From positions 1 through 42,109 of the forward strand of contig JAIRTW010000030.1 in the NCBI GenBank assembly GCA_031254875.1: a DNA stretch of 42,109 bases, given 5' to 3'. The DNA comes from Candidatus Bathycorpusculum termitum (GTDB lineage Archaea > Thermoproteota > Bathyarchaeia > Bathyarchaeales > Bathycorpusculaceae). Within the stretch, counting starts at the first letter, position 1. The number at the start of each line of letters is the position of its first letter. Positions 7,996 to 16,959 of the stretch are shown here, piece after piece. The translations under genes were made by a program, and so were the position numbers. Under the pieces are notes generated by a model that ran no database searches, was not told the DNA's origin, and was given only the letters and a program-made list of their open reading frames with translations.

Positions 7996-10900
7996 GTGGA
8001 TGTGTGCCTCATGACTCAAACTCTTGAATCGGCTCCTGTGTCCCAGGCTATGAAACGTGTTGAAGACTGGAAATCCCGTCTAATTGATTTATCTCGGAAA
8101 AATAACTTGCTCTATTTCCGTAAAACAAAACGCGGTAATCTCACAATCACTCAGCCTGATGCCCAAAAGATTTTTGATACCCTTGTTGTAAAAACTGGCC
8201 GATTAGAATTCTATATGCCGCCTGCACCTAAACCAACAAAAACTGAGCAAACAGCGACCGATAAGTCCAAGGCAAAAGGTAGCACAAAGACTAAGCCAAA
8301 CAGCAAAACTAAAGGAACCCCCGCCATAGTTGAGCCTGAAGCGGAAGCTAAAACCGCAAAAGCGCCCGTCAAAGCCGCCACCATAGAGGAGACGCCTAAA
8401 CGGCCCAGCGTAAATCAGCTGGTCTTGGATAAACTCACATATATTGAAGTTGATCGAGCCCTCAAAGCCTTGGAGAGACGTTCATTGCTGGATTATCGTG
8501 AAAGGGGCGTTCGTATATTGTATGCAGCGTTTGGAACCTTGAATTGGGTAGATGTAGAAACCAAGGAAAATGTACAATCGCCGCTGATTTTAGTGCCGCT
8601 TGAAATCGGCAAAGAAACCATCCGTGCCCCCTACAGCATCGCTGTTCCCCCGGTAGAAGACGAAGCAGTGCTAAATCCCGCGTTAGCCGCAAAACTCTAC
8701 AATGATTATCGTATAGATCTACCATCCTTGCCCGAAGATTGGGAAGAACAAACGCTCACAGACTACTACCGCCAAGTTGAAGCCGCCGTGTCTAAGATGG
8801 GCTGGAAAACTGAGGCTTCCATCAATTTAGGGTTATTTTCCTTCCAAAAGTTAGTCATCTACAAGGACCTTGAATCCAACACCCAAATGGTAACTCAACA
8901 TCCTATCATCCGTGCCATCGCAGGCATCAAAGAAGAAAGTCTTATCCAAACCGGCTTACCTGAAGAAAAAGACGTTGACAACATTGAGTTACCCGCCAAA
9001 ACTTATCAGGTGCTTGATGCCGACAGCAGTCAGCGGTTAAGTATCGAATACGCGCTACATGGACAAAGTTTTGTCATGAAAGGCCCTCCAGGCACGGGCA
9101 AAAGCCAAACTATCGCCAACATTATCGCAGAATGCATCGCTAATGGCAAAAGTGTACTGTTTGTCAGTGATAAGATGGCTGCGCTTGAAGTTGTGTATAA
9201 GCGTTTAAGCGAGGTGGGATTAGCCCATTTCTGCTTGGAAATGCATAGCAGTAAAGCCAACAAGCAACAGGTTGTGGCAGAACTCAAACGTAGTCTTGAT
9301 GAAAATCTTGTTCCCCGCAAGTTGCCCTCCAATCATGAGTTTGATAGATTAATCGAGTATCGTGAATCCTTAAACGGCTACGTAGCCGCGCTTCATCAAA
9401 AGCGGCCTTATCTGCAACGAAGTGCCCATGAAGTGCTAAGTATCATCTGTAGTCTGGAACGGGTACCTTTCATCCCCGTTGGATTAACTGAGCTCACGAC
9501 GTTGACCCCGCAAAAGATGCGGGAGCTTGAGGAGCTTGTCAGTCACCTCAGTAAGGTCTGGGCAGTGGTTGATGAAGCCGACTTTCCTTGGGTGGGCTAC
9601 AGAGCCGATAAGTATGATCTTGAAATCCGAAGTGAAGTCCTGACCACATTAGAGGCCATTAATCAAACCTTCCGTGAGCTTGAATTGGAAACCGAGGACT
9701 TTTCGGCTAGACTGGGCGTGTTTCCCCCCGAGAGCTTTACACGCATCCAGTGGCTGATAGCTGTCAGCGGTTTTCTCTATGAAAGCCCCAAACCCGAACA
9801 GTCCTGGCTTCTTAGCCCTGCCTTAGATAAACTCTTAGGGGAAGCTCGTGCATATCTTGAAGTCACCACTTGGATAAAGACAACCCGTGCCAGTCTTATG
9901 GAGCGCTATACGCCTTTGCTCTTTGAGTTGGTTTTGACTCGTTCGCAGGAACTCCAGCAGGCTATAACTAATGTGGGTAAGGTGTCTGGGATTGGGGGTT
10001 TGCAGGAGAGTTTGTTGCTGGTTAAGCGTGAAAAGTTTCTTGCTTATCTTAAGAGCATGGGGGTGATGGTGCGGAAATGGCGGGAAACCTCTCAGGCTCT
10101 TGCACCTATGTTGGGGTTGGATAGTGAGGGTTTGACGATAGGTCAGTTAAAGCAGCTTGCTCGTATGGCGCAGTTGTGTTTTGCGGAGGATAAGCCTGAG
10201 CCTCAGTGGTTTAACGCAGATTATCTTGCTGAGGTTTCAGAGATGGTGGGTAAGGCTAAGGGGCTCTATGAGGAGCACGGGCTGCTTAGGGGCAGGTTGG
10301 GTGAAACCTATAGTGAGGGTATCTATAAGCTTAATCTGGATGATTTAATCACCAAGTACAGTGGACCCTATCAGGGTGGTATTAAACTCTTTAACAGTGA
10401 ATATCGTAACGATCAAAAACGTATTGCTCAGGTCACACATGAGGGTAGAGTTCCCAAAACAGTGTTAGAGGATTTAGTGGATGCACGTAAGGTTAACAAG
10501 TTGGCTAAAAGAATTGCGGATTCTGCGGATATGGTTCAAACTCTGCTGGGTCGCTACTATCATAAGAGCCGTACAAATTTTAAGGGAGCCGAAAAAGCCA
10601 TAGCGCTCACCGATGAGATCAGAAAACTAAATTGGGCCACAACCATACCTGAACCGTTACTTAAAATCCTCACCACCCCTACAACCCCTGCGCCGATGAT
10701 TAAAAACTTGGGTGAGGATCTTCAGAATTCTGTGGCTAAGTGGGAACAGCATACCAAAGACTTTGAATCGTTAATGCCAAAGACCATACCTAAGGCTGAA
10801 AAGAGCCTCACAGAAACGTCGTTGCTTCAGTTAGAGGAGTGGGTTATTGAAACCGAAAAGCAACTGGGGGTTCTTTGTAGCCTGACTAATCAGACTTTAA

Positions 10901-13728
10901 CTGTTGCTAGGGTGGAGCCTCAAAGTTACAAGCATCTTGTTGAGGATCTCAAAAATGCTGAGTCTATTCGTAAAAAAGAGGCCCAGATCATAGGTGAAAA
11001 GGCCCAGTTGCAGGAGAAATTTGGTGTGCGTTTCCAAGAAATGCAAACTGATTGGCAAGCAATTGTGTCTGTGTTGGAGTGGGTGCAAAGGGTTCAGGGG
11101 GCGTTTGGCGATTTACCGGTGCCGGAGGCGTTTGCCGAGTTTGCTGCTCAAGGAGTTGCAGCGGCACCTTCCAATGCAGAGTTGATTGCGCGGCGGGATG
11201 CTTCGCTTGGGGTGCTTGCAGACTTTGAGAAGCGCTTTGAATCTGAGATGCGCTATCATGACCAAAAGTTAGTTGACTGTGATATGCAAGTTATAGCGGA
11301 ACGCATAGCTGTGCTTCGTGATCGGGTAGATGATTTGCAGGTCTGGATAGACTACAAAGACACCAAAACCCGCTTCATCCTGCGCGGTCTTGATGGCTTC
11401 TTTGAGCGTCTTGTTGAACAAAAGCCTCCTGCAGCAGATTTGGTGGCTATTTTCCGCAAAAGCACCTATCAGGAGTGGATAAACAACCTCTACACCGAAG
11501 ATGCCCAACTCGGCAAATTCCGCCGCGAAAATCATGAACAGCTCATTGCCGATTTCAAAAAACTCGACCAAGACCTCATAGGCTTAACCTCAGCTATGGT
11601 TATCGATGCGGCTAATAGCCGCAAACCCCAAGACATACTTATCCAAGCTGCTGATGCTGAAGCTGGTGTTCTCTCCAAAGAAGCCGCAAAGAAACGCCGC
11701 CTTATGCCTCTGCGTATGCTTTTCCAAAAAATCCCAAACCTCCTTGTTAAACTCAAACCCTGCCTGCTGATGAGTCCCATCTCAGTAAGCCAATTTCTGC
11801 CCCCGGACCTAAAATTCGACTTGGTTCTCTTTGATGAAGCCTCCCAACTGGTTCCCGAAGACGCCATAAGCGCCATCTACCGAAGCCGAACCATCGTGGT
11901 GGCAGGCGACAACAAACAACTCCCCCCCACCTCTTTTTTCCAAAAGAACCTAATAGACGATAAAGACTGGGATGAACTAACCGACGAAAGCATCGAAGTC
12001 TTTGACAGCATCCTTGACGAATGTTTAGGTATCGGCTTACCTGTAAAAACCCTAAAGTGGCACTACCGAAGTCGACACGAAGGCCTCATCGCCTTTAGCA
12101 ATCACCGTTTCTACGATGACACCATGATAACTTTCCCCTCAGCCAAAGCCCAAACCGACGGCTTAGGCGTCAAACTCGTACACGTTCCCGGCGCCACCTA
12201 TGACCGAGGCGGCAACCGCGACAACCCCGCCGAAGCCCAAAAAGTCGCTGACTTGGTCTTTGAACACTTCAAAACCTATCCCAAAAAAACTCTTGGCGTT
12301 GTCACGTTTAGCATTGCCCAAATGGAAGCTGTCGAAGAAGCCATAGAACGCCGCCTAAAAGAGCACCCCGAGTTTGAGCATTTCTTCAAAGAAGACCGTA
12401 TCGATGGTTTCTTTGTTAAAAACCTCGAAAACGTGCAAGGTGACGAGCGCGATGTCATCCTTTTTAGCGTCGGCTATGGCTATGATCAAAACGGACAGAT
12501 AACTATGAATTTTGGTCCGCTCAACAAGCCCGGCGGCGAACGTCGATTAAATGTCGCTGTTACCCGTGCAAGAGAAAAAGTGGTGCTCATCACCTCCATC
12601 AAAGGCGCAGACATCGACTCTGAGGTTCAATCGTTAGGCGTTCAAACTCTGCGTACCTATCTTGACTATGCTGAGCAGGGTATAGATTCGCTCAATCGGG
12701 TTAAGACTAAGGAGGGGGGCTTTGATTCTGCGTTAGATGAAGATGTGGCTAATGAAATCAAAAAGCTGGGGTATGCCTTAGTGCTTGAAGTTGGGTGCAG
12801 TGGTTGTAAAATCGACATAGGGGTCCTTGATCCTGTGAGTAAAGGTCACTACCTCTTAGGGGTTGAATGTGATGGATATACCTATAAATCCAGTAGCAGC
12901 GCCCGGGATCGTGATCGGCTCCGTGAGCAGGTTTTGCGTCAGCTGGGTTGGCGTATTCATCGTATTTGGGCGCCTGCTTGGGTTGCAAGACGGGATAGTG
13001 AAATCCGGAGACTAAAAGAAGCCATAGAGCAAGCACAGGTACAGCAAATAGAGCAAGACTCCCAAAGTTCTCTTAGTGCACCGGTTTTGGATGTTCAGAG
13101 AAATCAGTATGGGGGTATTGAAAAGTTGGGTGTGCCCTACAAGGTTTATCCGCTCAAAGCCACCTATAACCCCTACATCAAAGCGCAAACTGCCAAAGCC
13201 AATGTAGATAGCCGTGTTAAAAACGAATTCCACTTCCCTGAGAACCGTGAAAACCAAACTAAACTCTTAGGGGATCTAATAGCCAATGAGGGGCCGCTTC
13301 ATTTTGACTATGCAGTGGGGCGGCTGGCAGCAACTTGGGGTATAAAGCAAATAACCCCCAAAATTAACCATGCCGTAAAAGAAGCCCTCAATAACTTGTT
13401 GCGCCAGCAAAAAGTCACCATCAAAGGCAGCTTTTTGTGGCCGGCAGGACTCAAAGAAACCCCCCTCAGAGTACCCACACCGGGAGTTCCTGAATCTAAA
13501 CGCAAACCCCAATACATCGCTCCTGAAGAAGTTGAAACTGCTATGAAACAAGTAGCCCAATACGCTTTAGGTATAAGTGATGATTCGTTGGTTGCAGAAA
13601 CTGCCAAGGTATTTGGTATAAGTCATGGAGGCGAAGAAGCCAAAACGGTCTTCTCAGAAGTGCTCAAGCGGCTAATACGGGAGCGCAAACTCGTTTGCCG
13701 GGAGGATGGCGTTGTAACCATCCCTTAA
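7996..13728 (+). CDS. Giant DUF4011-helicase-nuclease-DUF3320 protein, possible defence protein
   Basis: A 1,910-residue multidomain protein. Order: DUF4011 start (WKSRLIDLSRKNNLLYF, residues 25-41); a Lys/Ala/Thr-rich linker (75-130) that looks inserted; superfamily 1 helicase Walker A GPPGTGKSQT near 363; a long helical insertion; DEASQLVPEDA near 1280; VAGDNKQLPP; RRLNVAVTRARE near 1516; a Vsr/DUF559-like PD-(D/E)XK nuclease with KIDIGV near 1605 and ECDGYTY near 1624; and DUF3320 (EGPLHFDYAVGRLAATWG) near 1765. From memory, this architecture has been listed among single-protein antiviral systems in bacteria. Start is GTG 7996 or ATG 8011; neither has a clear ribosome site. A TATA-like AAATATTA near 7953 supports separate transcription. 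Confidence 0.93.
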   Translation: MDVCLMTQTLESAPVSQAMKRVEDWKSRLIDLSRKNNLLYFRKTKRGNLTITQPDAQKIFDTLVVKTGRLEFYMPPAPKPTKTEQTATDKSKAKGSTKTKPNSKTKGTPAIVEPEAEAKTAKAPVKAATIEETPKRPSVNQLVLDKLTYIEVDRALKALERRSLLDYRERGVRILYAAFGTLNWVDVETKENVQSPLILVPLEIGKETIRAPYSIAVPPVEDEAVLNPALAAKLYNDYRIDLPSLPEDWEEQTLTDYYRQVEAAVSKMGWKTEASINLGLFSFQKLVIYKDLESNTQMVTQHPIIRAIAGIKEESLIQTGLPEEKDVDNIELPAKTYQVLDADSSQRLSIEYALHGQSFVMKGPPGTGKSQTIANIIAECIANGKSVLFVSDKMAALEVVYKRLSEVGLAHFCLEMHSSKANKQQVVAELKRSLDENLVPRKLPSNHEFDRLIEYRESLNGYVAALHQKRPYLQRSAHEVLSIICSLERVPFIPVGLTELTTLTPQKMRELEELVSHLSKVWAVVDEADFPWVGYRADKYDLEIRSEVLTTLEAINQTFRELELETEDFSARLGVFPPESFTRIQWLIAVSGFLYESPKPEQSWLLSPALDKLLGEARAYLEVTTWIKTTRASLMERYTPLLFELVLTRSQELQQAITNVGKVSGIGGLQESLLLVKREKFLAYLKSMGVMVRKWRETSQALAPMLGLDSEGLTIGQLKQLARMAQLCFAEDKPEPQWFNADYLAEVSEMVGKAKGLYEEHGLLRGRLGETYSEGIYKLNLDDLITKYSGPYQGGIKLFNSEYRNDQKRIAQVTHEGRVPKTVLEDLVDARKVNKLAKRIADSADMVQTLLGRYYHKSRTNFKGAEKAIALTDEIRKLNWATTIPEPLLKILTTPTTPAPMIKNLGEDLQNSVAKWEQHTKDFESLMPKTIPKAEKSLTETSLLQLEEWVIETEKQLGVLCSLTNQTLTVARVEPQSYKHLVEDLKNAESIRKKEAQIIGEKAQLQEKFGVRFQEMQTDWQAIVSVLEWVQRVQGAFGDLPVPEAFAEFAAQGVAAAPSNAELIARRDASLGVLADFEKRFESEMRYHDQKLVDCDMQVIAERIAVLRDRVDDLQVWIDYKDTKTRFILRGLDGFFERLVEQKPPAADLVAIFRKSTYQEWINNLYTEDAQLGKFRRENHEQLIADFKKLDQDLIGLTSAMVIDAANSRKPQDILIQAADAEAGVLSKEAAKKRRLMPLRMLFQKIPNLLVKLKPCLLMSPISVSQFLPPDLKFDLVLFDEASQLVPEDAISAIYRSRTIVVAGDNKQLPPTSFFQKNLIDDKDWDELTDESIEVFDSILDECLGIGLPVKTLKWHYRSRHEGLIAFSNHRFYDDTMITFPSAKAQTDGLGVKLVHVPGATYDRGGNRDNPAEAQKVADLVFEHFKTYPKKTLGVVTFSIAQMEAVEEAIERRLKEHPEFEHFFKEDRIDGFFVKNLENVQGDERDVILFSVGYGYDQNGQITMNFGPLNKPGGERRLNVAVTRAREKVVLITSIKGADIDSEVQSLGVQTLRTYLDYAEQGIDSLNRVKTKEGGFDSALDEDVANEIKKLGYALVLEVGCSGCKIDIGVLDPVSKGHYLLGVECDGYTYKSSSSARDRDRLREQVLRQLGWRIHRIWAPAWVARRDSEIRRLKEAIEQAQVQQIEQDSQSSLSAPVLDVQRNQYGGIEKLGVPYKVYPLKATYNPYIKAQTAKANVDSRVKNEFHFPENRENQTKLLGDLIANEGPLHFDYAVGRLAATWGIKQITPKINHAVKEALNNLLRQQKVTIKGSFLWPAGLKETPLRVPTPGVPESKRKPQYIAPEEVETAMKQVAQYALGISDDSLVAETAKVFGISHGGEEAKTVFSEVLKRLIRERKLVCREDGVVTIP

Positions 13729-13730
13729 TT

Positions 13731-14416
13731 TTACGCTATTTTTGTTATTAAACTCGGCAACTCGACTAATGAGGTTAGGATATAGTTGGCGCCATTTTTT
13801 ATCAGCTGTTCTTTAGTTGAGATGCCGGTGGGTAATCCGATTGCGAGGACTTTGAGGTCTTTGGCGCTTTGCATATCTATGATACTATCCCCAACAACCA
13901 CTGCGGCATCAGAGGGGACGGCGAGGGTTTTTAGGGCCAGTTCAAGCTGTTCAGTGTCGGGTTTAACCCGTTTTACTTCGTCGCGTGTAACTATGGCTTG
14001 AAAATATTCTCGGATTTTGAAGCGATTTAGAATATAGTCAGCAGTCATTTTGTTGCTAAGGGTGCATAAGCCCAGTTTTAGATTCATTTTTGTGAGTTCT
14101 TTTAGGGCTTCTAGGGCACCAGGCATTAGACTGGTGACGGCAGCGGCTTCTTTTTCATATTTTTCGGCGATGGCTAGACACTGGGTCTGTACGTCACAAA
14201 AAACTGGGGGTTTAGTGTTGTTTCTAAAGTAGATTTTGACCTTCTGCAACATATCAAAGATGCTTTCGTTAACAGGCAACACTGAGGGGGCATGTCGATT
14301 CTTAGGAGGTACTCTCGGACTTCTCCACGCAGGGCCTTGTAGTCTAAGTTGAAAGCAGTTAGGGTTCCATCCATATCAAATATGACTGCTTCGAGGGGCA
14401 TAAAGGGGCACTCCAT
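13731..14416 (-). pseudogene. HAD-family phosphatase (phosphoglycolate phosphatase-like), frameshifted
   Basis: Two reading frames together encode one HAD hydrolase of about 228 residues. The N-terminal frame (from 14416) carries motif I, FDMDGTLTAFNLDY. The C-terminal frame carries motif II (TLSNK), motif III (KRVKPD) and motif IV (VVGDSIIDMQSA). They join at a run of five G (14286-14290 on the plus strand); one more base there would give a continuous protein reading through MPPSVLPVNES. All catalytic motifs are intact, so this is either a sequencing indel or a very recent mutation. The start may be 14416 or ATG 14401, which has GGAG upstream. Confidence 0.85.
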
Positions 14417-14699
14417 TTCTCTACGGATTTGAGGTGTTACAGCCTTAAGAGAAATATACTTTATGGTAATCGGGTTAGAAGAAAATCTAAAAAATAAGCG
14501 GTTGCTAAATAGCTAAATAAATGCCTGCTTCTCGGGGTTTGTCACGCCCCTAACCCTCAAGAACAAGTTTAGCTATGCAACAGTGCCAAACGGCTTATGC
14601 GTGCCGGCAGGCGGGCTAGAAAGCAACAGATGTTTTGCCTCGTGTAGTTGTGTGTACAAATTAGACCCCAATGACTACTGCTAAGAAGCTATGTGTGTA

Positions 14700-14960
14700 C
14701 TATTTTTTGCGTTCGGCTATGATACCGCGGCATTTGTCGGCGTATTGGCAGTATTGCAGGCATACCGCGTTTTCATCGGGGCGTTTCCATTCGGCACCGC
14801 AACTAGGACAGGTGGTTTTGTCTTCGTCGGTCCAGATTTCGAGTTCGGATCCACAGACATGGCAGTTGATGTAGGCGGGTTTGGGTTGGAGCAGGTCGCG
14901 GAGTCCGGGGCAGGTCTGGGGATTTTTCTCGGGGGTGGTATTGTTTGGGTTAGAGTTCAG
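14700..14960 (-). CDS. Zinc-ribbon protein lacking a standard start codon
   Basis: An open frame of 86 codons encodes two cysteine knuckles (CHVCG and CPSCG) and a Cys-rich tail, CLQYCQYADKCRG. It ends with TAG at 14700-14702. The frame opens after an in-frame TAA at 14961-14963, and no ATG, GTG or TTG occurs before the conserved region. The only candidate start is CTG at 14958-14960, which overlaps the end of the ferredoxin gene by 11 bases. Non-standard initiation, translational coupling or frameshifting from the ferredoxin gene, or a base error near the junction are all possible. The protein itself looks real; the function is unknown. Confidence 0.65.
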   Translation of the reverse strand: MNSNPNNTTPEKNPQTCPGLRDLLQPKPAYINCHVCGSELEIWTDEDKTTCPSCGAEWKRPDENAVCLQYCQYADKCRGIIAERKK

Positions 14961-15591
14961 TTATGTCACCCCCGATTTTGACTTCGAACTCTTTAAGTGG
15001 AATCTGTTTACCCGTGTCCTTTAGGGCTTTGTTGACTGCCCATTTAAGGCCGGTACAGCAGGGCACTTCCATATGTACCACGGTTATGCTTGCAATATTG
15101 TTTTGGGCAATGATGTCTGTGAGTTTAGTGGCGTAGGCCCGGGCATCGTTGAATTTGGGGCAGCCGATGATGACCCGTTTGCCGGTCATGATGTTGTGGA
15201 AGCTTTTAAGTGCCACGGGTGCACAGTCAGCCGCAAGCAGCAGGTTGGCGCCTTCAAAGAAGGCGGCTTTAGGGGGTACCAAATCGAGTTTTAGGGGCCA
15301 CTGAGGCGTTTGGTGGGGGTTCGCGATGGGTGTGGGGGGTGTTTGGGGGTTATTGGTTTTGAGGTGGGTTTGGACTTCTTTTTCATCAAAGGCGTTTGCG
15401 TCTCGTTCTGTTATGGTGATTGCGTTTTGGGGGCATTGGCCTAGGCATGCGCCTAAACCGTCGCAGTAGGTGTCTTTGATGAGTTGGGCTTTGCCGTTTA
15501 TGATTTGGAGGGCGCCTTCGGCGCATTTGGGGATGCAGGCTCCGCATCCGTTGCAGAGCTCTGTGTTTATGTGTACGATTTTTCTTTTCAT
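14950..15591 (-). CDS. 4Fe-4S ferredoxin-domain protein
   Basis: About 213 residues. The N-terminus has a ferredoxin fold: CNGCGACIPKC (residues 13-23) binds one cluster, and YCDGLGACLGQCP has only three of the four cysteines in that motif, a known variant of this archaeal subfamily. The C-terminal part carries APVALKSFHN and EVPCCTGLKWAV, where a CC pair may bind metal. I chose the ATG at 15591, whose ATGA overlap with the ArsR stop couples the two genes. The reading frame continues upstream only as a low-complexity shadow of the ArsR gene. It probably serves a redox or metal-stress role under ArsR control. Confidence 0.88.
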   Translation of the reverse strand: MKRKIVHINTELCNGCGACIPKCAEGALQIINGKAQLIKDTYCDGLGACLGQCPQNAITITERDANAFDEKEVQTHLKTNNPQTPPTPIANPHQTPQWPLKLDLVPPKAAFFEGANLLLAADCAPVALKSFHNIMTGKRVIIGCPKFNDARAYATKLTDIIAQNNIASITVVHMEVPCCTGLKWAVNKALKDTGKQIPLKEFEVKIGGDITEL

Positions 15592-15911
15592 GGTTTTTCC
15601 TCTTTTAGGCATTTTCCGCCTGTGGGGCAGAATTTTTGGGCATGGTTTTCTATGGCGGTGTAGATGGGGGCGAGGGTTTCTTTGTTGGCGGTGTAGATGT
15701 GTCGTTTGCCTTCTTTGTGGATGGTGATGATGTTGCATTGGAGGAGGGGTTTTAGGTTGTGACTTATCATGCTTTGTTCTTGTCCCAGTGTTTCGGCGAG
15801 TTCGCTTACGCTCATGGGTTTAGTCATTAGCCGTTCAAGGGCGGCGAGGCGGGTGGGATTGGAGAGGTTGCTAAAGAAGCGATAGCAAACATTGGTGAGT
15901 CCTTTTTTCAT
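15588..15911 (-). CDS. ArsR-family winged-helix repressor
   Basis: A 107-residue ArsR/SmtB-type regulator. The recognition helix lies in MSVSELAETLGQEQSMISHNL split across residues 33-53, and the beta wing is HKEGKRHIYTA. A C-terminal pair of cysteines (FCPTGGKC) could bind metal or sense redox state. ATG 15911 has GAGG eight bases upstream. The stop overlaps the start of the ferredoxin gene (ATGA), so repressor and ferredoxin form an operon with the zinc-ribbon gene behind. Two tandem inverted repeats just upstream look like its operator, which implies autoregulation. Confidence 0.9.
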   Translation of the reverse strand: MKKGLTNVCYRFFSNLSNPTRLAALERLMTKPMSVSELAETLGQEQSMISHNLKPLLQCNIITIHKEGKRHIYTANKETLAPIYTAIENHAQKFCPTGGKCLKEEKP

Positions 15912-15931
15912 TCATTCTGCCTCATAATCGT

Positions 15932-15963
15932 ATGAATAATAATTCATATGAATATTTATTCAT
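15932..15963 (-). promoter_or_regulatory. Tandem inverted-repeat operator for the ArsR gene
   Basis: Two copies of ATGAAT-N4-ATTCAT lie back to back (15932-15947 and 15948-15963), 21 bases upstream of the ArsR start codon. The spacers are AATA and ATTT. The four half sites are all perfect. On the coding strand a TATA-like CTTATATG overlaps the distal edge, so a bound repressor would block TBP or RNA polymerase. Confidence 0.8.
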
Positions 15964-16184
15964 ATAAGTTTGCCGGTTCAAAATCCCCAAAACATCCGCA
16001 GTCCGAGTCAGTAGTTGACACACATTTTGTTTAAATGATTTGACACTGCATTACGAAACAACACTGTTCACGATTTTCAAAATGCTAAAACCCTTACCCA
16101 GACCAACCGATCGGGTAATTCTGCACAGAAATAACAGCAGCCTGGAGATTGCCATCAGTTAGAGTAAAGGCATGATTCGGCTAT

Positions 16185-16202
16185 GAGAACCATACGGTTC
16201 TC
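16185..16202 (+). other. Perfect 7-bp hairpin upstream of the secreted-protein gene
   Basis: GAGAACC-ATAC-GGTTCTC forms a perfect stem with a four-base loop, 48 bases before the ATG at 16250. It could be a leader hairpin or a regulator site. The rest of the 15964-16249 gap shows nothing else I can support. Confidence 0.4.
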
Positions 16203-16249
16203 CAGGGAGAATTATTAGGGACCTTATTCTGTAATAAAACCGATTTAAC

Positions 16250-16954
16250 ATGAGACCTCAGATTCAATTAGTCATTATAGGACTTGCAGCGCTTATGATC
16301 GGTTTAGCCGTTGCTTATCCATTGTTTAATTCAAACATCAACACAGACCCAAAATATCCAAATGGCCGCGCCCAAATAGACTTAGATGTTGCTTACGCCT
16401 ATTTTTCAACTCAGCCCGTTAGCGAAAACATTGAAAGTCTCTATAGAAACAACAAAGACCCCGCATCAATTCAAGATACTATAGGAAGCTTTTTTGTAGT
16501 CCTCAATATCACAAACTACTCCAACGTCTCAGTAATAATGAACGAGTTTTTCATCAGTGCAGCCAAAGAGATGAACATCACATACACACCCAACCAAGGC
16601 AGTGCACACATAACCTACCCCTTCTTCATCTATCGCCAAATAGAGAATAACCAACAAAACAGGTTTACCTCAGCCGATGACCTGACTTGGAAACCGTATG
16701 AATCAAGACTGGTAGCCTTATCAGGAATCACCCAATTCGCAAATCGCACACTTTTAGAAACTGGAACATTTTACATAGGCGGTCAAGTTGCAGGCGATGT
16801 AATTGATGGTCTTTCATCCCAAGGCGGCGGCTCAAAATTGATCCATATGGAACGGTTTGGCAACGAATACCTCTATAACAACCTGGTTGGCAAAAATGAA
16901 ATGCTCCGCTTATATTATTCTTCAAGTTTAGTGGCGGTTGGTCCAAGGAGTTAA
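16250..16954 (+). CDS. Membrane-anchored extracellular protein of unknown function
   Basis: A 234-residue protein with an N-terminal hydrophobic segment (residues 6-25: a signal anchor) and an otherwise polar body with several N-x-S/T sites, which fits export and glycosylation. The segment FFVVLNITNYSNVSVIMNEF resembles a beta-sandwich strand pair. There is no ribosome site before the ATG, so the transcript may be leaderless. The next gene (wHTH-membrane) starts five bases after this stop and its AAGGAG lies inside this gene's last codons, so the two probably share an operon. I recognise no family. Confidence 0.75.
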   Translation: MRPQIQLVIIGLAALMIGLAVAYPLFNSNINTDPKYPNGRAQIDLDVAYAYFSTQPVSENIESLYRNNKDPASIQDTIGSFFVVLNITNYSNVSVIMNEFFISAAKEMNITYTPNQGSAHITYPFFIYRQIENNQQNRFTSADDLTWKPYESRLVALSGITQFANRTLLETGTFYIGGQVAGDVIDGLSSQGGGSKLIHMERFGNEYLYNNLVGKNEMLRLYYSSSLVAVGPRS

Positions 16955-16959
16955 ACCTG

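Noticed and set aside
14691-14981. Plus-strand Gly/Phe/Val-rich reading frames
   Set aside because: They lie opposite the zinc-ribbon frame on the minus strand, which has real cysteine knuckles.
15964-16020. T-arm-like GGTTCAAAATCC near 15974
   Set aside because: No stem pairing on either side and no acceptor strand; treated as chance.
16141-16220. Group II intron-like segment around the hairpin
   Set aside because: A short ACGGTTCT string resembles intron ends, but there is no reverse transcriptase, no domain V and no further structure.
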